Positions 18,985 through 26,680 of a stretch of 64,000 bases of DNA are shown here, in pieces. The stretch is from Lunatimonas sp. Lineage in GTDB: Bacteria > Bacteroidota > Bacteroidia > Cytophagales > Cyclobacteriaceae. The notes under the pieces are model-generated. The model was not told the origin of the DNA. It saw only the letters and a program-made list of their open reading frames with translations, and did not search any database. How positions within the stretch are numbered: the stretch's first letter is position 1; the number at the start of each line of letters is the position of its first letter. The position numbers and the translations under genes are program-made. The DNA lies in the NCBI RefSeq assembly GCF_020832325.1, contig NZ_JAFIEU010000013.1, positions 124,001 through 188,000 of the forward strand. Reading direction: 5' to 3'.

Positions 18985-19920
18985 TTATTTGGCTACGTCC
19001 ATGATTTCCACGTCGAAAACCAAGATGGAATTTCCAGGTATGTCGGCTCCAGCACCCCGTGAACCATAGGCTAGGGGAGAAGGAATGATGAACTTGGCTT
19101 TGTCGCCTTTTCGGAGCAGGCTGAGGCCTTCGTCCCAACCAGGAATAACCTGTCCTACCCCAACTTGCAAGTCAAATGGGCTATATCCTCCTGCCTGATC
19201 CCGCTGCTCGCTATAGATATTATTTGCCATGGCTACTTCCTTCATGCTGGTATCAAATAGACTTCCATCGAGTAAGTAACCGGCATAATGAACAGAAGCT
19301 TGATTTCCCTCTTCGATCTCGGGTCCCGTTCCTCTTTTTTCGATCACGTAGTATAGGCCTGATTCGGTTTTGGTCGCATCGAGGTTATTCTCAGCTACGT
19401 ATTGGGCGATGGTTTCAGCTTCCAGCACCAGGCGATCAGCCGCATTGGCATTTTCGGCGTCCATGGCCTTTTGTTGCATTTCGTTGAAGTAGGCCATGAT
19501 GTTTTCCTCGTCCATCACGTCAAATGCACCTATGCGAATTTTGATGGTTTCGTCAGAAGTCAAAAATGGAGGAACATTATCTTCGAAGACTTTAGCCGCC
19601 TTTGCCTCCACCAGAATGCTGTCTCCTTTCTTCAGACCGAGAAATATTTCATCCATAAAATTATTGACCGGGATGGAGTCCGAATACCTCAGGTAGCCGG
19701 GCATTCCTTGGTCTGCGGTAGATATAAATACACTGTCCTTGCCGGAAAGTACTTCCAAATTGTAGAGAATGAATTCACCCTCTGCTGGTTTTTGCGTTCC
19801 TTTTTTAAGGTAAGTAAATTCCTGCCCATCGGATGTTTTGCCCGTTTCTTTGCAGGAAATTGTCAATCCCATAACAGCAGAGATTGTCAGGTAAAAAAAT
19901 GGCTTCATTAACTTTTTCAT
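18985..19920 (-). CDS. FKBP-type peptidyl-prolyl isomerase lipoprotein with two FKBP-like domains
   Basis: 311 residues from the ATG at 19920, giving a lipoprotein signal (FYLTISAVMGLTISC, Cys23). The C-terminal third is a full FKBP domain: ASVHYAGYLLDGSLFDTS, GVGQVIPGWDEGLSLLRKGDKAKFIIPSPLAYGSRGAG, LVFDVEIMDV. Residues about 40-140 look like a second, degenerate FKBP unit (GYLRYSDSIPVNNFMDEIFLGLKKGDSILVE) lacking the aromatic pocket residues. It catalyses X-Pro cis/trans isomerisation and chaperones folding outside the cytoplasm. Last gene of a minus-strand operon after the FG-GAP lipoprotein (16 bp gap), so it may assist folding of these exported proteins. Confidence 0.9.
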   Translation of the reverse strand: MKKLMKPFFYLTISAVMGLTISCKETGKTSDGQEFTYLKKGTQKPAEGEFILYNLEVLSGKDSVFISTADQGMPGYLRYSDSIPVNNFMDEIFLGLKKGDSILVEAKAAKVFEDNVPPFLTSDETIKIRIGAFDVMDEENIMAYFNEMQQKAMDAENANAADRLVLEAETIAQYVAENNLDATKTESGLYYVIEKRGTGPEIEEGNQASVHYAGYLLDGSLFDTSMKEVAMANNIYSEQRDQAGGYSPFDLQVGVGQVIPGWDEGLSLLRKGDKAKFIIPSPLAYGSRGAGADIPGNSILVFDVEIMDVAK

Positions 19921-19936
19921 AAGAGATTTAAATTGA

Positions 19937-21157
19937 TTATTTATTTGTTTGACGTTGTTGCTCAAATACAAAAACGCCCTTTTTGTTTGCAACTATGATA
20001 TCGATTAGACTGTCGTCGGTGATGTCCTGCGTGACCACATGCACGCCAACTCCCGAATCATCGTCTACCTCGTGTCCTACCCAGCTGGGAGTTTCACCTG
20101 GCTGAAATTCGTACCAATATACGTAGGGGGTGTCAAATTCTCCTGGGTCAGCACCCATGTGGGCAAAGTATCGTTTTCCGGTGACCAAGTCTAAGTGCCC
20201 ATCGTTGTTGATATCAACGAGCTCCAGACCATGCGTTTGTGTGAAGGCATCGTCTATATCGTGTGTAACCCATTGTACGTTTCCTTGATCATCTCGAATC
20301 TGTTCGTGCCACCACATGCCCAATTGGTGCGCAGAAGTCGAAATAACATCCTGCATTCCGTTTCCGTTCACATCAAAGGCGTACATCTGTGCACAAGCTT
20401 CTCCCAACGCTGCCGGGTGAAACACCCATGGTCCGTTGGTAGGGTCTTCGGGAGCTTCCCACCATCCCTCTTTGATGATGATATCCGGCCTTCCGTTGAG
20501 GTTCATATCGCCCACTCCCAGCCCATGGGCATATTGGGCGGTACCGGGGCTATTGGGTTCACTGATGACACATTTTTTCCACCTGAGGTCGTTTGGATCG
20601 GTAGGGGATTTAAACCATACCATCTCGCCAGTTTCCGGGATACTACCGACCAGGTCTACCCGACCGTCTCCGTCTATATCGTAGAATCCGGCAGATTCAT
20701 TGCCTAGGCTTTCGGTGATTAGATGCACTTTCCAATGCCCGGACTGGTTTTGTGGATTTTCAAACCACTGAACCTCTTTTCCGGGAAAACCGATTCGCAC
20801 AAAATCCACCCAACCGTCGTGGTTGACATCCATCCCATAACTAATGAACGCATCGCTGTATCCTTTGTCGTAATAAAACGTTTTGACAGGAGCCAATTCA
20901 TGCTTTTTCCAATCCGGCGCCTCAAACCAATAGGGTCCTGCCATTACATCTATCAGCCCATCGTTGTTTACATCTCCTACGGCTACCCCCTCGGCGATAA
21001 ACTCGGTCAGTAGGGTATGTTTTTTGAAGGAAACCTGATCACCAGGCACTGCTTGCGGACCTTTGTCTGCACAGGCACCCAATGTGCCAACAAATATAAG
21101 CAAGACAAGGAAAGGATAGCGATTTTTGCGGTTTATTTTTGGACGAGGAAGGTGCAT
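19937..21157 (-). CDS. FG-GAP/VCBS-repeat lipoprotein (beta-propeller)
   Basis: 406 residues, lipobox Cys29 (LIFVGTLGAC). At least six repeats of the integrin-alpha-like Ca-binding type are visible: VGDVNNDGLIDVM, GMDVNHDGWVDFV, FYDIDGDGRVDLV, VGDMNLNGRPDII, AFDVNGNGMQDVI, LVDINNDGHLDLV, and a weaker last one, QDITDDSLIDIIV. Together they make a roughly seven-bladed propeller with calcium loops. Each blade carries a W-rich strand (YWFEAPDWKKH, WFENP, WFKSPTDP), typical of planctomycete-like FG-GAP proteins found beside heme dehydrogenases. It starts 12 bp after the PVC-type dehydrogenase and overlaps functionally with it. Probably a surface or periplasmic binding protein. Confidence 0.85.
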   Translation of the reverse strand: MHLPRPKINRKNRYPFLVLLIFVGTLGACADKGPQAVPGDQVSFKKHTLLTEFIAEGVAVGDVNNDGLIDVMAGPYWFEAPDWKKHELAPVKTFYYDKGYSDAFISYGMDVNHDGWVDFVRIGFPGKEVQWFENPQNQSGHWKVHLITESLGNESAGFYDIDGDGRVDLVGSIPETGEMVWFKSPTDPNDLRWKKCVISEPNSPGTAQYAHGLGVGDMNLNGRPDIIIKEGWWEAPEDPTNGPWVFHPAALGEACAQMYAFDVNGNGMQDVISTSAHQLGMWWHEQIRDDQGNVQWVTHDIDDAFTQTHGLELVDINNDGHLDLVTGKRYFAHMGADPGEFDTPYVYWYEFQPGETPSWVGHEVDDDSGVGVHVVTQDITDDSLIDIIVANKKGVFVFEQQRQTNK

Positions 21158-21169
21158 GGGATAGGAGCT

Positions 21170-24100
21170 TTATTTCACACTTAACAGATAAGCCATCAGG
21201 CTGTTGAACTTTTCTTGGTCGAGAGATTCACTAAAGGTGTCTGGCATCAGTGTGATGTTGGAAGCGGTTTGCTCGCGGACATCGTTCTTGGAAATGCTGA
21301 ATTCCTGCCCATTTTGGTCTGCCAATACAATCACCTGACCCTCTTCTCTGCGGAATAGCCCGGATTTGACCTCTCCATTGGTCAGTCGAAAGTTGTAGGT
21401 TCGGAAGTTTTCGGAAATGTTCCGGTTGGGGTCCAGTATTTTTGTGGCCAGTGCATGGATACCCCAGTTGCCGACACCATCCAATTGAGGGCCGATCATG
21501 CCGCCCTGCTTATTGACCTGATGGCAAAGGCCACAATTTTCGTCAAAAAGTTGTTTGCCCGAAACGAGCGCTTGTTCTCCGCCTTCAAATCCTTCGATGC
21601 GTTTACCGATAAGCTGCTCTCTTTCCTCACTGATGGGTCTGATGTTTGCTGTGAGGAACTCAAAGGCTTCCTGTTGGGAGGTGTTGGCTTGGTTTCTGAA
21701 TGCTTCCTCCACGTTTCTGGCTTTTAGGATTCTGGCAGGGGCGTGCCCTTCGCGTATATGCATAATCAACAGGGATTTGCCGGGACCTGACCGTGCCAGT
21801 TGGGCAGCTATGGCAGTTTGCAGTTCGATGGGAGAATCCTTCAGTCCGGCAGCGAGCAGGGTTCTGGCCTCTGGAGAGGCAGACTGTCCCAAGGTATTAG
21901 CTAGTCGCAGACGGAAAGAAGTCTTTTGATCTGAATCCTTCATGAGCTCCGATAAAAAACTCATGTGCGCACTAGGTAAAATCCTTACCAAGGCAAGTGC
22001 GGCTTCGCCTCTCAGGCTTTCGGGTACTTCTTCTGCCCGTACCAAGGTTTTTAGCGATTCGGTGTGGGCGGCAAATCGGTACCGGCCCGATGCGCTTACA
22101 GCAAATTGGTATTTTTCCTCCTTTTCAGCCGACCAATTTTCCGTCTCTTGGTCCAACCTGGCAAGGGTTTGACTGCTGAGCTCTTTGATCCATGAAATCA
22201 GGTAGTTTGGTGCGTCCATACCCCGCTGTTGGATACCGTCCTGAAGGGCAAGGGCCCATTTGTGTGGGGTGATAGTGGTTTCCCGGGATTTTTCGATGGA
22301 GAAAGCTACCGCATCCCGCAGTTGGTTTTCCGGTATTGACCTGGATACGCTGCGCACATAGCCCAGCCAACTGTGCTCTGGAACCTTACGATACTTCAGG
22401 TAGTCAAACAGATAACTTCCTGCCTCCGGGCTACTGGTATCGGATATGACCAATGCAAGCAGTGCTGCCTGTTCTTCAGGCCAGGCTTCATCTGCCGCCA
22501 TTCGGATCATCGCGGGGTCGTGCATGTGGGTAAAAAGTGCCATTTTGAGGGTGTAGATCAGATGGGTATCCTCGGGATCGGCCAATTGATGCGCCTGCAC
22601 CAGTGCTTTGTAAAATGCAGCATGTGGATGCCGGTTTACGGCTTCTCCCGCAGCCCTGCGTACATGGGGATCTTTATCGCTAAGTCCATCCAGTGCCCAA
22701 CCCCGCTGTTCTTCATCCCACTGTTCCAAGTTGGCGAAAATACGGTAAGCATGTACCCGCACCAACGGTTCCTCGTGATATAGAGCGGCTTTTAATGTGC
22801 CCTCTTGGAGGGAACCTAATCGAAAGAGTGCCCATAATACCTGCACCCGATGCGAGGGAGAGGTTTTCTCGTTTGTCAATCGGTCGTTGAGGTCGCTAAC
22901 GGCCTTTGTACCGTGATAATCTACCAACGCATCGGTGGCGGCTAGTCGCGTATGCAGGATTGGATTTCCCATTTCCTCCAAAATTTCGGCAAGAGCTGCT
23001 TTGGACCAGTCCTTTGCAGTACGTTTGTTGCCCTTGTAGGTGATCTTCCAGATCCTTCCACTATTCCGATCCCGGTCGGGATGGTCCAAGGGAACTTCGT
23101 AATGCCCAATGATGGGATTGTAAAAATCCGCCACATACATGGCTCCGTCCGGTCCGATCTTGATATCCACTGGTCTAAACCACGGGTCTTTGCTTACTAG
23201 AAAATCCCGCTTTCGGGTAGCCCAAGGTGTAGATCCCTTAAACTCCATCACACTGCGGCTGATGCGGCAAGTGACTACGTCGCCTGAGTAAAAGCTGTTT
23301 TGGTACTCCTCCGGAAATTGGTTGTCGGTGTAATACACCAACCCAGAAAGTGCGGTGGAGTTAAGCCCATAGTCCATCATGGTGGGGGCGAAACCCATAT
23401 TGGGATCTTTTTTACCCCATTGGGTATAGTTTCCGCCCCAAATGAGTTGGTAGATGGGCAGGGTATGGCAGTCAGCGGAATAATGGTATCCCCACTCGTC
23501 CAAATCAGAACCAAATGGATTGATTCTTCCATCGGTCGTTTTTTCCACTCGGCTACCGTCCATACGGAACCGAAACGTATTTCCTGAGGTCATGGTGATG
23601 GAATCTCCATCAGTCCCGGATACGGTAGATATGTTCGAAAATCCGTGCGAGGCATGTATCCAGCCATCCAATCCTCTAAATAGGTTATTCACCATTCCAT
23701 GTGTATCCCGATGTTCAAAATCCGCGATCAACACTTCCCGCCTTTCGGATCTTCCGTCCCCATTCGCATCGAAAAAGCGGTATACGTTCGGTATACTATA
23801 GGCAATGGCCCCGCCCTGTACGGGGATTATGCCTATGGGGATATTTAAATCCTCGGCAAAATGGGTGATCTTGTCGGCTGTACCGTCCCCGTTACTGTCC
23901 TCCAAGATACTGATACGGTCGGTACCCTCTCCGGGCCCTGCCTTGATGGGGTATTCACTCGACTGGGTTACCCAAAGGCGTCCACGGTCATCAAAGGCCA
24001 TGTTGATGGGTTTGCTGATTTCCGGCTCGGAGGCGAAGAGTGTTACTTCAAATCCTGGGGGGAGGATAAAATCTGCCATTTCCTGCTCGGGTGTTTGGAA

Positions 24101-24256
24101 TCCGGTGGTCCGCACGTGCTCGGCGTATATGGGATCCGGTTCTTCTTCTACATAGGCGGTGTCGTAGTCCGCTTCTGAGGGAGATTGGCAGGCAAAAGCC
24201 AAAGCCAGCAAACATGCTGGCCAAGGTTTGAGGTTAATTGGGCTGGGGTTGTTCAT
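21170..24256 (-). CDS. PVC-type membrane dehydrogenase: beta-propeller, HEAT repeats, C-terminal cytochrome c
   Basis: 1028 residues, lipobox Cys23 (LLALAFAC). Order of domains: sorbosone/glucose-dehydrogenase-like propeller, about 60-420 (GFEVTLFASEPEISKPINMAFDD, DSNGDGTADKI and DANGDGRSERR calcium loops, GPDGAMYVADFYNPIIGHYE); HEAT repeats, about 440-860; then a heme-binding domain of the Pirellula/Verrucomicrobium type with C908-G-L-C-H912 and GGMIGPQLDGVGNWG. Predicted to oxidise a sugar or polyol outside the cytoplasm and pass electrons through its heme. First gene of an operon with the FG-GAP (12 bp) and FKBP lipoproteins. Substrate and cofactor (PQQ or none) are not evident. Confidence 0.88.
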   Translation of the reverse strand: MNNPSPINLKPWPACLLALAFACQSPSEADYDTAYVEEEPDPIYAEHVRTTGFQTPEQEMADFILPPGFEVTLFASEPEISKPINMAFDDRGRLWVTQSSEYPIKAGPGEGTDRISILEDSNGDGTADKITHFAEDLNIPIGIIPVQGGAIAYSIPNVYRFFDANGDGRSERREVLIADFEHRDTHGMVNNLFRGLDGWIHASHGFSNISTVSGTDGDSITMTSGNTFRFRMDGSRVEKTTDGRINPFGSDLDEWGYHYSADCHTLPIYQLIWGGNYTQWGKKDPNMGFAPTMMDYGLNSTALSGLVYYTDNQFPEEYQNSFYSGDVVTCRISRSVMEFKGSTPWATRKRDFLVSKDPWFRPVDIKIGPDGAMYVADFYNPIIGHYEVPLDHPDRDRNSGRIWKITYKGNKRTAKDWSKAALAEILEEMGNPILHTRLAATDALVDYHGTKAVSDLNDRLTNEKTSPSHRVQVLWALFRLGSLQEGTLKAALYHEEPLVRVHAYRIFANLEQWDEEQRGWALDGLSDKDPHVRRAAGEAVNRHPHAAFYKALVQAHQLADPEDTHLIYTLKMALFTHMHDPAMIRMAADEAWPEEQAALLALVISDTSSPEAGSYLFDYLKYRKVPEHSWLGYVRSVSRSIPENQLRDAVAFSIEKSRETTITPHKWALALQDGIQQRGMDAPNYLISWIKELSSQTLARLDQETENWSAEKEEKYQFAVSASGRYRFAAHTESLKTLVRAEEVPESLRGEAALALVRILPSAHMSFLSELMKDSDQKTSFRLRLANTLGQSASPEARTLLAAGLKDSPIELQTAIAAQLARSGPGKSLLIMHIREGHAPARILKARNVEEAFRNQANTSQQEAFEFLTANIRPISEEREQLIGKRIEGFEGGEQALVSGKQLFDENCGLCHQVNKQGGMIGPQLDGVGNWGIHALATKILDPNRNISENFRTYNFRLTNGEVKSGLFRREEGQVIVLADQNGQEFSISKNDVREQTASNITLMPDTFSESLDQEKFNSLMAYLLSVK

Positions 24257-24407
24257 GGACTGTATAGCAGCAATTTAGGGCCTTGTAAGATCTTAAACAT
24301 ACTGCTAATTCGTCAATTATGCAATAGAAAACCTGCTACTTTGACTGTCGGTGCTAGTAGGGGCCCTAAGCATTCCCAAATCTATCCATTGGTAAAATAG
24401 GGGTTTC

Positions 24408-24452
24408 AGGATCATCCGGTGGGGTGGTTTTTAGAGAGCCTCGGATGATCCT
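24408..24452. repeat. Perfect 11-bp inverted repeat just past the aldose dehydrogenase stop
   Basis: AGGATCATCCG (24408-24418) pairs perfectly with CGGATGATCCT (24442-24452) around a 23-nt loop. It is 4 bp beyond the stop codon of the minus-strand gene at 24457. There is no U tract on either strand, so it is either a mRNA-stabilising 3' hairpin, a Rho-linked structure or a protein site. Confidence 0.5.
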
Positions 24453-24456
24453 TCGC

Positions 24457-25692
24457 TCAATCTGCGGCCTGTATCCGGTACAGCGCACCATCTCCTTCGT
24501 CGGTTACCAGGTACAGGGATCCATCCGGGCTTTGGCGCACATCCCGTATCCTACCTATTTTTTCGGTCAGCAATGCCTCCTGATGCACCACCTGCTCATC
24601 TCTTATTTCCAACCGGTACAGGGTCTCTTTCAGCAGGGACCCGGCAAAGAGCTGTCCTTCCCATGCGGTGATGGACTCGCCTGTATAGAATGTCAGTCCG
24701 GAAGGTGCCATGCTTTCTTCCCATACCCACTTCGGCTTAGCTACTCCGGGAGCCTCCTGACCGAGTCCAATTTTTTCATCGGTATCGTATTCTGTCCCGA
24801 AGGCAACCTGGGGCCAGCCGTAGTTGGTGCCTTTTTCGATCAAATGCAGCAGATCCCCACCGTTTGGTCCGTGTTCCGTAGCCCATATGCTTCCCGTTTC
24901 CGGGTCAATTGCCATACCTTGGTTGTTGCGGTGTCCGTAGCTGTAAATTTCGGGTCGCAGATTGCCAGGAGCTACACCAATAAATGGATTATCATCGGCT
25001 GCCCCGCCGTCTTCCTTCAATCGGATTACCGATCCTGCCGGGTCGGTAAGATCCTGGGAGTTCCAACGAAGGCCCCGGTCGCCAATGGTGAACAAAATGG
25101 TGCCATCGCCGGGAAGAACAATTCGGGATCCGTAATGCCTGCCGGGATTGGTCCGTGGCACTTGTGCGTAGAGGGTTTCTAAGTCGGTTAGTTTTCCTTT
25201 TTCACTGTCTATTCTGGCTCTGGCCAATGCGGTTCCGGTTCCATGACTATGGTCACCTGTGACCGAGTCGTCGTCTCCGGGGCTGGAGTAGGTAAAGTAG
25301 ATCCAACCGTTTGTTTCATAATCTGGATGAACGGCGATATCCAATAGACCGCCTTGGTTTCCGCCGTCAGGCGCCGAAAGCTGATCTTCATCCGTGTCGA
25401 TCTTGGGAAGACCCTTTAATTGGGTGATTTTTTCCCCGCTGACTAGGTATAGTTTGCCGGATCTTTCGGTCACTAACATGCTGCCATCCGGCAGAAACCC
25501 AACGGCCCAAGGGTGGTTCAGGCCCTGGACCACCTTAGTCAGCGTAATGCTGGCTTCTTCGGTTTCCAAGCGGGTTTCAATGGTTTCATTCACGATTTGT
25601 ACTTGTGCGAGCCCTTCTGAAGCAAGGTGCAGGAATCCCCAAAAAGTGGCGACCGCTCCGATTAGGGTGTGTTTGAATTTGGTGTCTATCAT
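24457..25692 (-). CDS. PQQ-dependent aldose sugar dehydrogenase (YliI/Asd type), exported
   Basis: 411 residues from the ATG at 25692, which gives a Sec signal (KHTLIGAVATFWGFLHLASEGLAQ); the in-frame ATG at 25764 adds an unlikely 24-residue tail. The six-bladed GSDH propeller is evident: GLNHPWAVGFLPDGSMLVTERSGKLYLV, GLLDIAVHPDYETNGWIYFTYS (catalytic-region His), RPEIYSYGHRNNQGMAIDP, EHGPNGGDLLHLIEKGTNYGWP, and FYTGESITAWEGQLFAGSL. Soluble members oxidise aldoses at C1 with PQQ and calcium. It lies between the terminator at 25763-25808 and the hairpin at 24408-24452, so it is probably its own transcript. Confidence 0.9.
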   Translation of the reverse strand: MIDTKFKHTLIGAVATFWGFLHLASEGLAQVQIVNETIETRLETEEASITLTKVVQGLNHPWAVGFLPDGSMLVTERSGKLYLVSGEKITQLKGLPKIDTDEDQLSAPDGGNQGGLLDIAVHPDYETNGWIYFTYSSPGDDDSVTGDHSHGTGTALARARIDSEKGKLTDLETLYAQVPRTNPGRHYGSRIVLPGDGTILFTIGDRGLRWNSQDLTDPAGSVIRLKEDGGAADDNPFIGVAPGNLRPEIYSYGHRNNQGMAIDPETGSIWATEHGPNGGDLLHLIEKGTNYGWPQVAFGTEYDTDEKIGLGQEAPGVAKPKWVWEESMAPSGLTFYTGESITAWEGQLFAGSLLKETLYRLEIRDEQVVHQEALLTEKIGRIRDVRQSPDGSLYLVTDEGDGALYRIQAAD

Positions 25693-25762
25693 GGGTAGTC
25701 TGGTTTGTTGGTTTGAAATCGCCCAGATAAACTCAAATGCTGTTCCAAACCCTTCCATAACC

Positions 25763-25808
25763 AAAAAGCCGTTGTCTACCGCTGAGTGTGCTCAGGGAAG
25801 ACAACGGC
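25763..25808 (-). terminator. Two-tier hairpin terminator of the DUF4301-DUF1080 operon
   Basis: Outer stem GCCGTTGTCT (25768-25777) pairs perfectly with AGACAACGGC (25799-25808). An inner stem CTGAG/CTCAG closes a TGTG loop. The AAAAA at 25763-25767 is a U tract on the minus strand, 71 bp beyond the DUF1080 stop. It separates that operon from the aldose dehydrogenase gene. Confidence 0.8.
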
Positions 25809-25878
25809 GGACTTGCACTGTTTGAGGGTCGGCCTGAGCGGTGTAGATGATCCTATTCACCCAACCCCCGCTTACTGC

Positions 25879-26667
25879 TTAGAAGTCTGCGCCCGAACCG
25901 GAAAGGTCGAGTGGCTGAATCCAAATATTCCGATAGAGCACCTCGTGTCCCTCCGCTTGCAGCTTGATGCCACCGGGGCGGTCGGTGATTCCTTTACCCC
26001 CATCGTTTCCTCCGTCTATTCCCGAGTTTGGGCCACCCCATACCTGTTGTATGGATTGGTCTTCGTGGATTTTGATTCCGTTGAAGTAAATGGTCGTTCG
26101 GGCTTTTTCTGTCAGTTTGCCGCTGTTGTCAAAGCGTGCTGCTTTAAACTGAATATCGTAGGCATTCCATTTTCCGAGGCCGTTATAGGCACGGTAGGGT
26201 GCAGCATGTTCGTTGATGATGGCTGCCATGCCGTGGTCGGTGCTATCTCCGTCCAAGATTTGAATTTCGTAGCGATTCTGTAGGTATACACCACTATTTC
26301 CTCCCGGGTTTGCGATCAGAAACTCCACATGCAGGCGAAAATCCCTGAATTCCTCTTTCGTCACGATATCTGCTGCCCCGTACTTTCCACCGGCAGCAGC
26401 CGGATCGTTGGAGCTCACCGCCTTCCCTTTGTCCACGGGATCATTTACCATTGCCCACTTAATAGGTGGCTCTGCGGCCAAACGGGGGCCCTCCCAGTAT
26501 TGCCAATTCCCGTGTAGGGATTTTTTGGATCCGTCGAATAGCTGTTTAGCCCCTTTTGGTGCCTTGGCACCCACACCGATTTGTGCATGGGAGATGCCCT
26601 GTATGACCAAGAGCAGGACAATGGCGGATAAGTACCTGATTAATTCCCAACGGGTTTTGCGTTTCAT
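25879..26667 (-). CDS. DUF1080 (3-keto-disaccharide hydrolase family) secreted protein
   Basis: 262 residues from the ATG at 26667, with a Sec signal (YLSAIVLLLVIQGISHAQ). The DUF1080 concanavalin-like fold is marked by AKQLFDGSKKSLHGNWQY, EEFRDFRLHVEFLIANPGGNSGVYLQNRYEIQILD, AAPYRAYNGLGKWNAYDIQF, TTIYFNGIKIHEDQ and GGIKLQAEGHEVLYRNIWIQPL. Characterised relatives cleave 3-keto-glycosides made by a Gfo/Idh/MocA dehydrogenase or a similar oxidase, by elimination-hydration rather than classical hydrolysis. It follows DUF4301 by 13 bp and ends at a strong terminator. Its likely partner oxidase is not adjacent, although three Gfo/Idh/MocA genes lie 13-17 kb away. Confidence 0.9.
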   Translation of the reverse strand: MKRKTRWELIRYLSAIVLLLVIQGISHAQIGVGAKAPKGAKQLFDGSKKSLHGNWQYWEGPRLAAEPPIKWAMVNDPVDKGKAVSSNDPAAAGGKYGAADIVTKEEFRDFRLHVEFLIANPGGNSGVYLQNRYEIQILDGDSTDHGMAAIINEHAAPYRAYNGLGKWNAYDIQFKAARFDNSGKLTEKARTTIYFNGIKIHEDQSIQQVWGGPNSGIDGGNDGGKGITDRPGGIKLQAEGHEVLYRNIWIQPLDLSGSGADF

Positions 26668-26680
26668 AGAGTTGGATAGT

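Noticed and set aside
24424-25182. 252-codon plus-strand ORF opposite the aldose dehydrogenase
   Set aside because: Shadow of the conserved minus-strand gene, biased composition and no domain.
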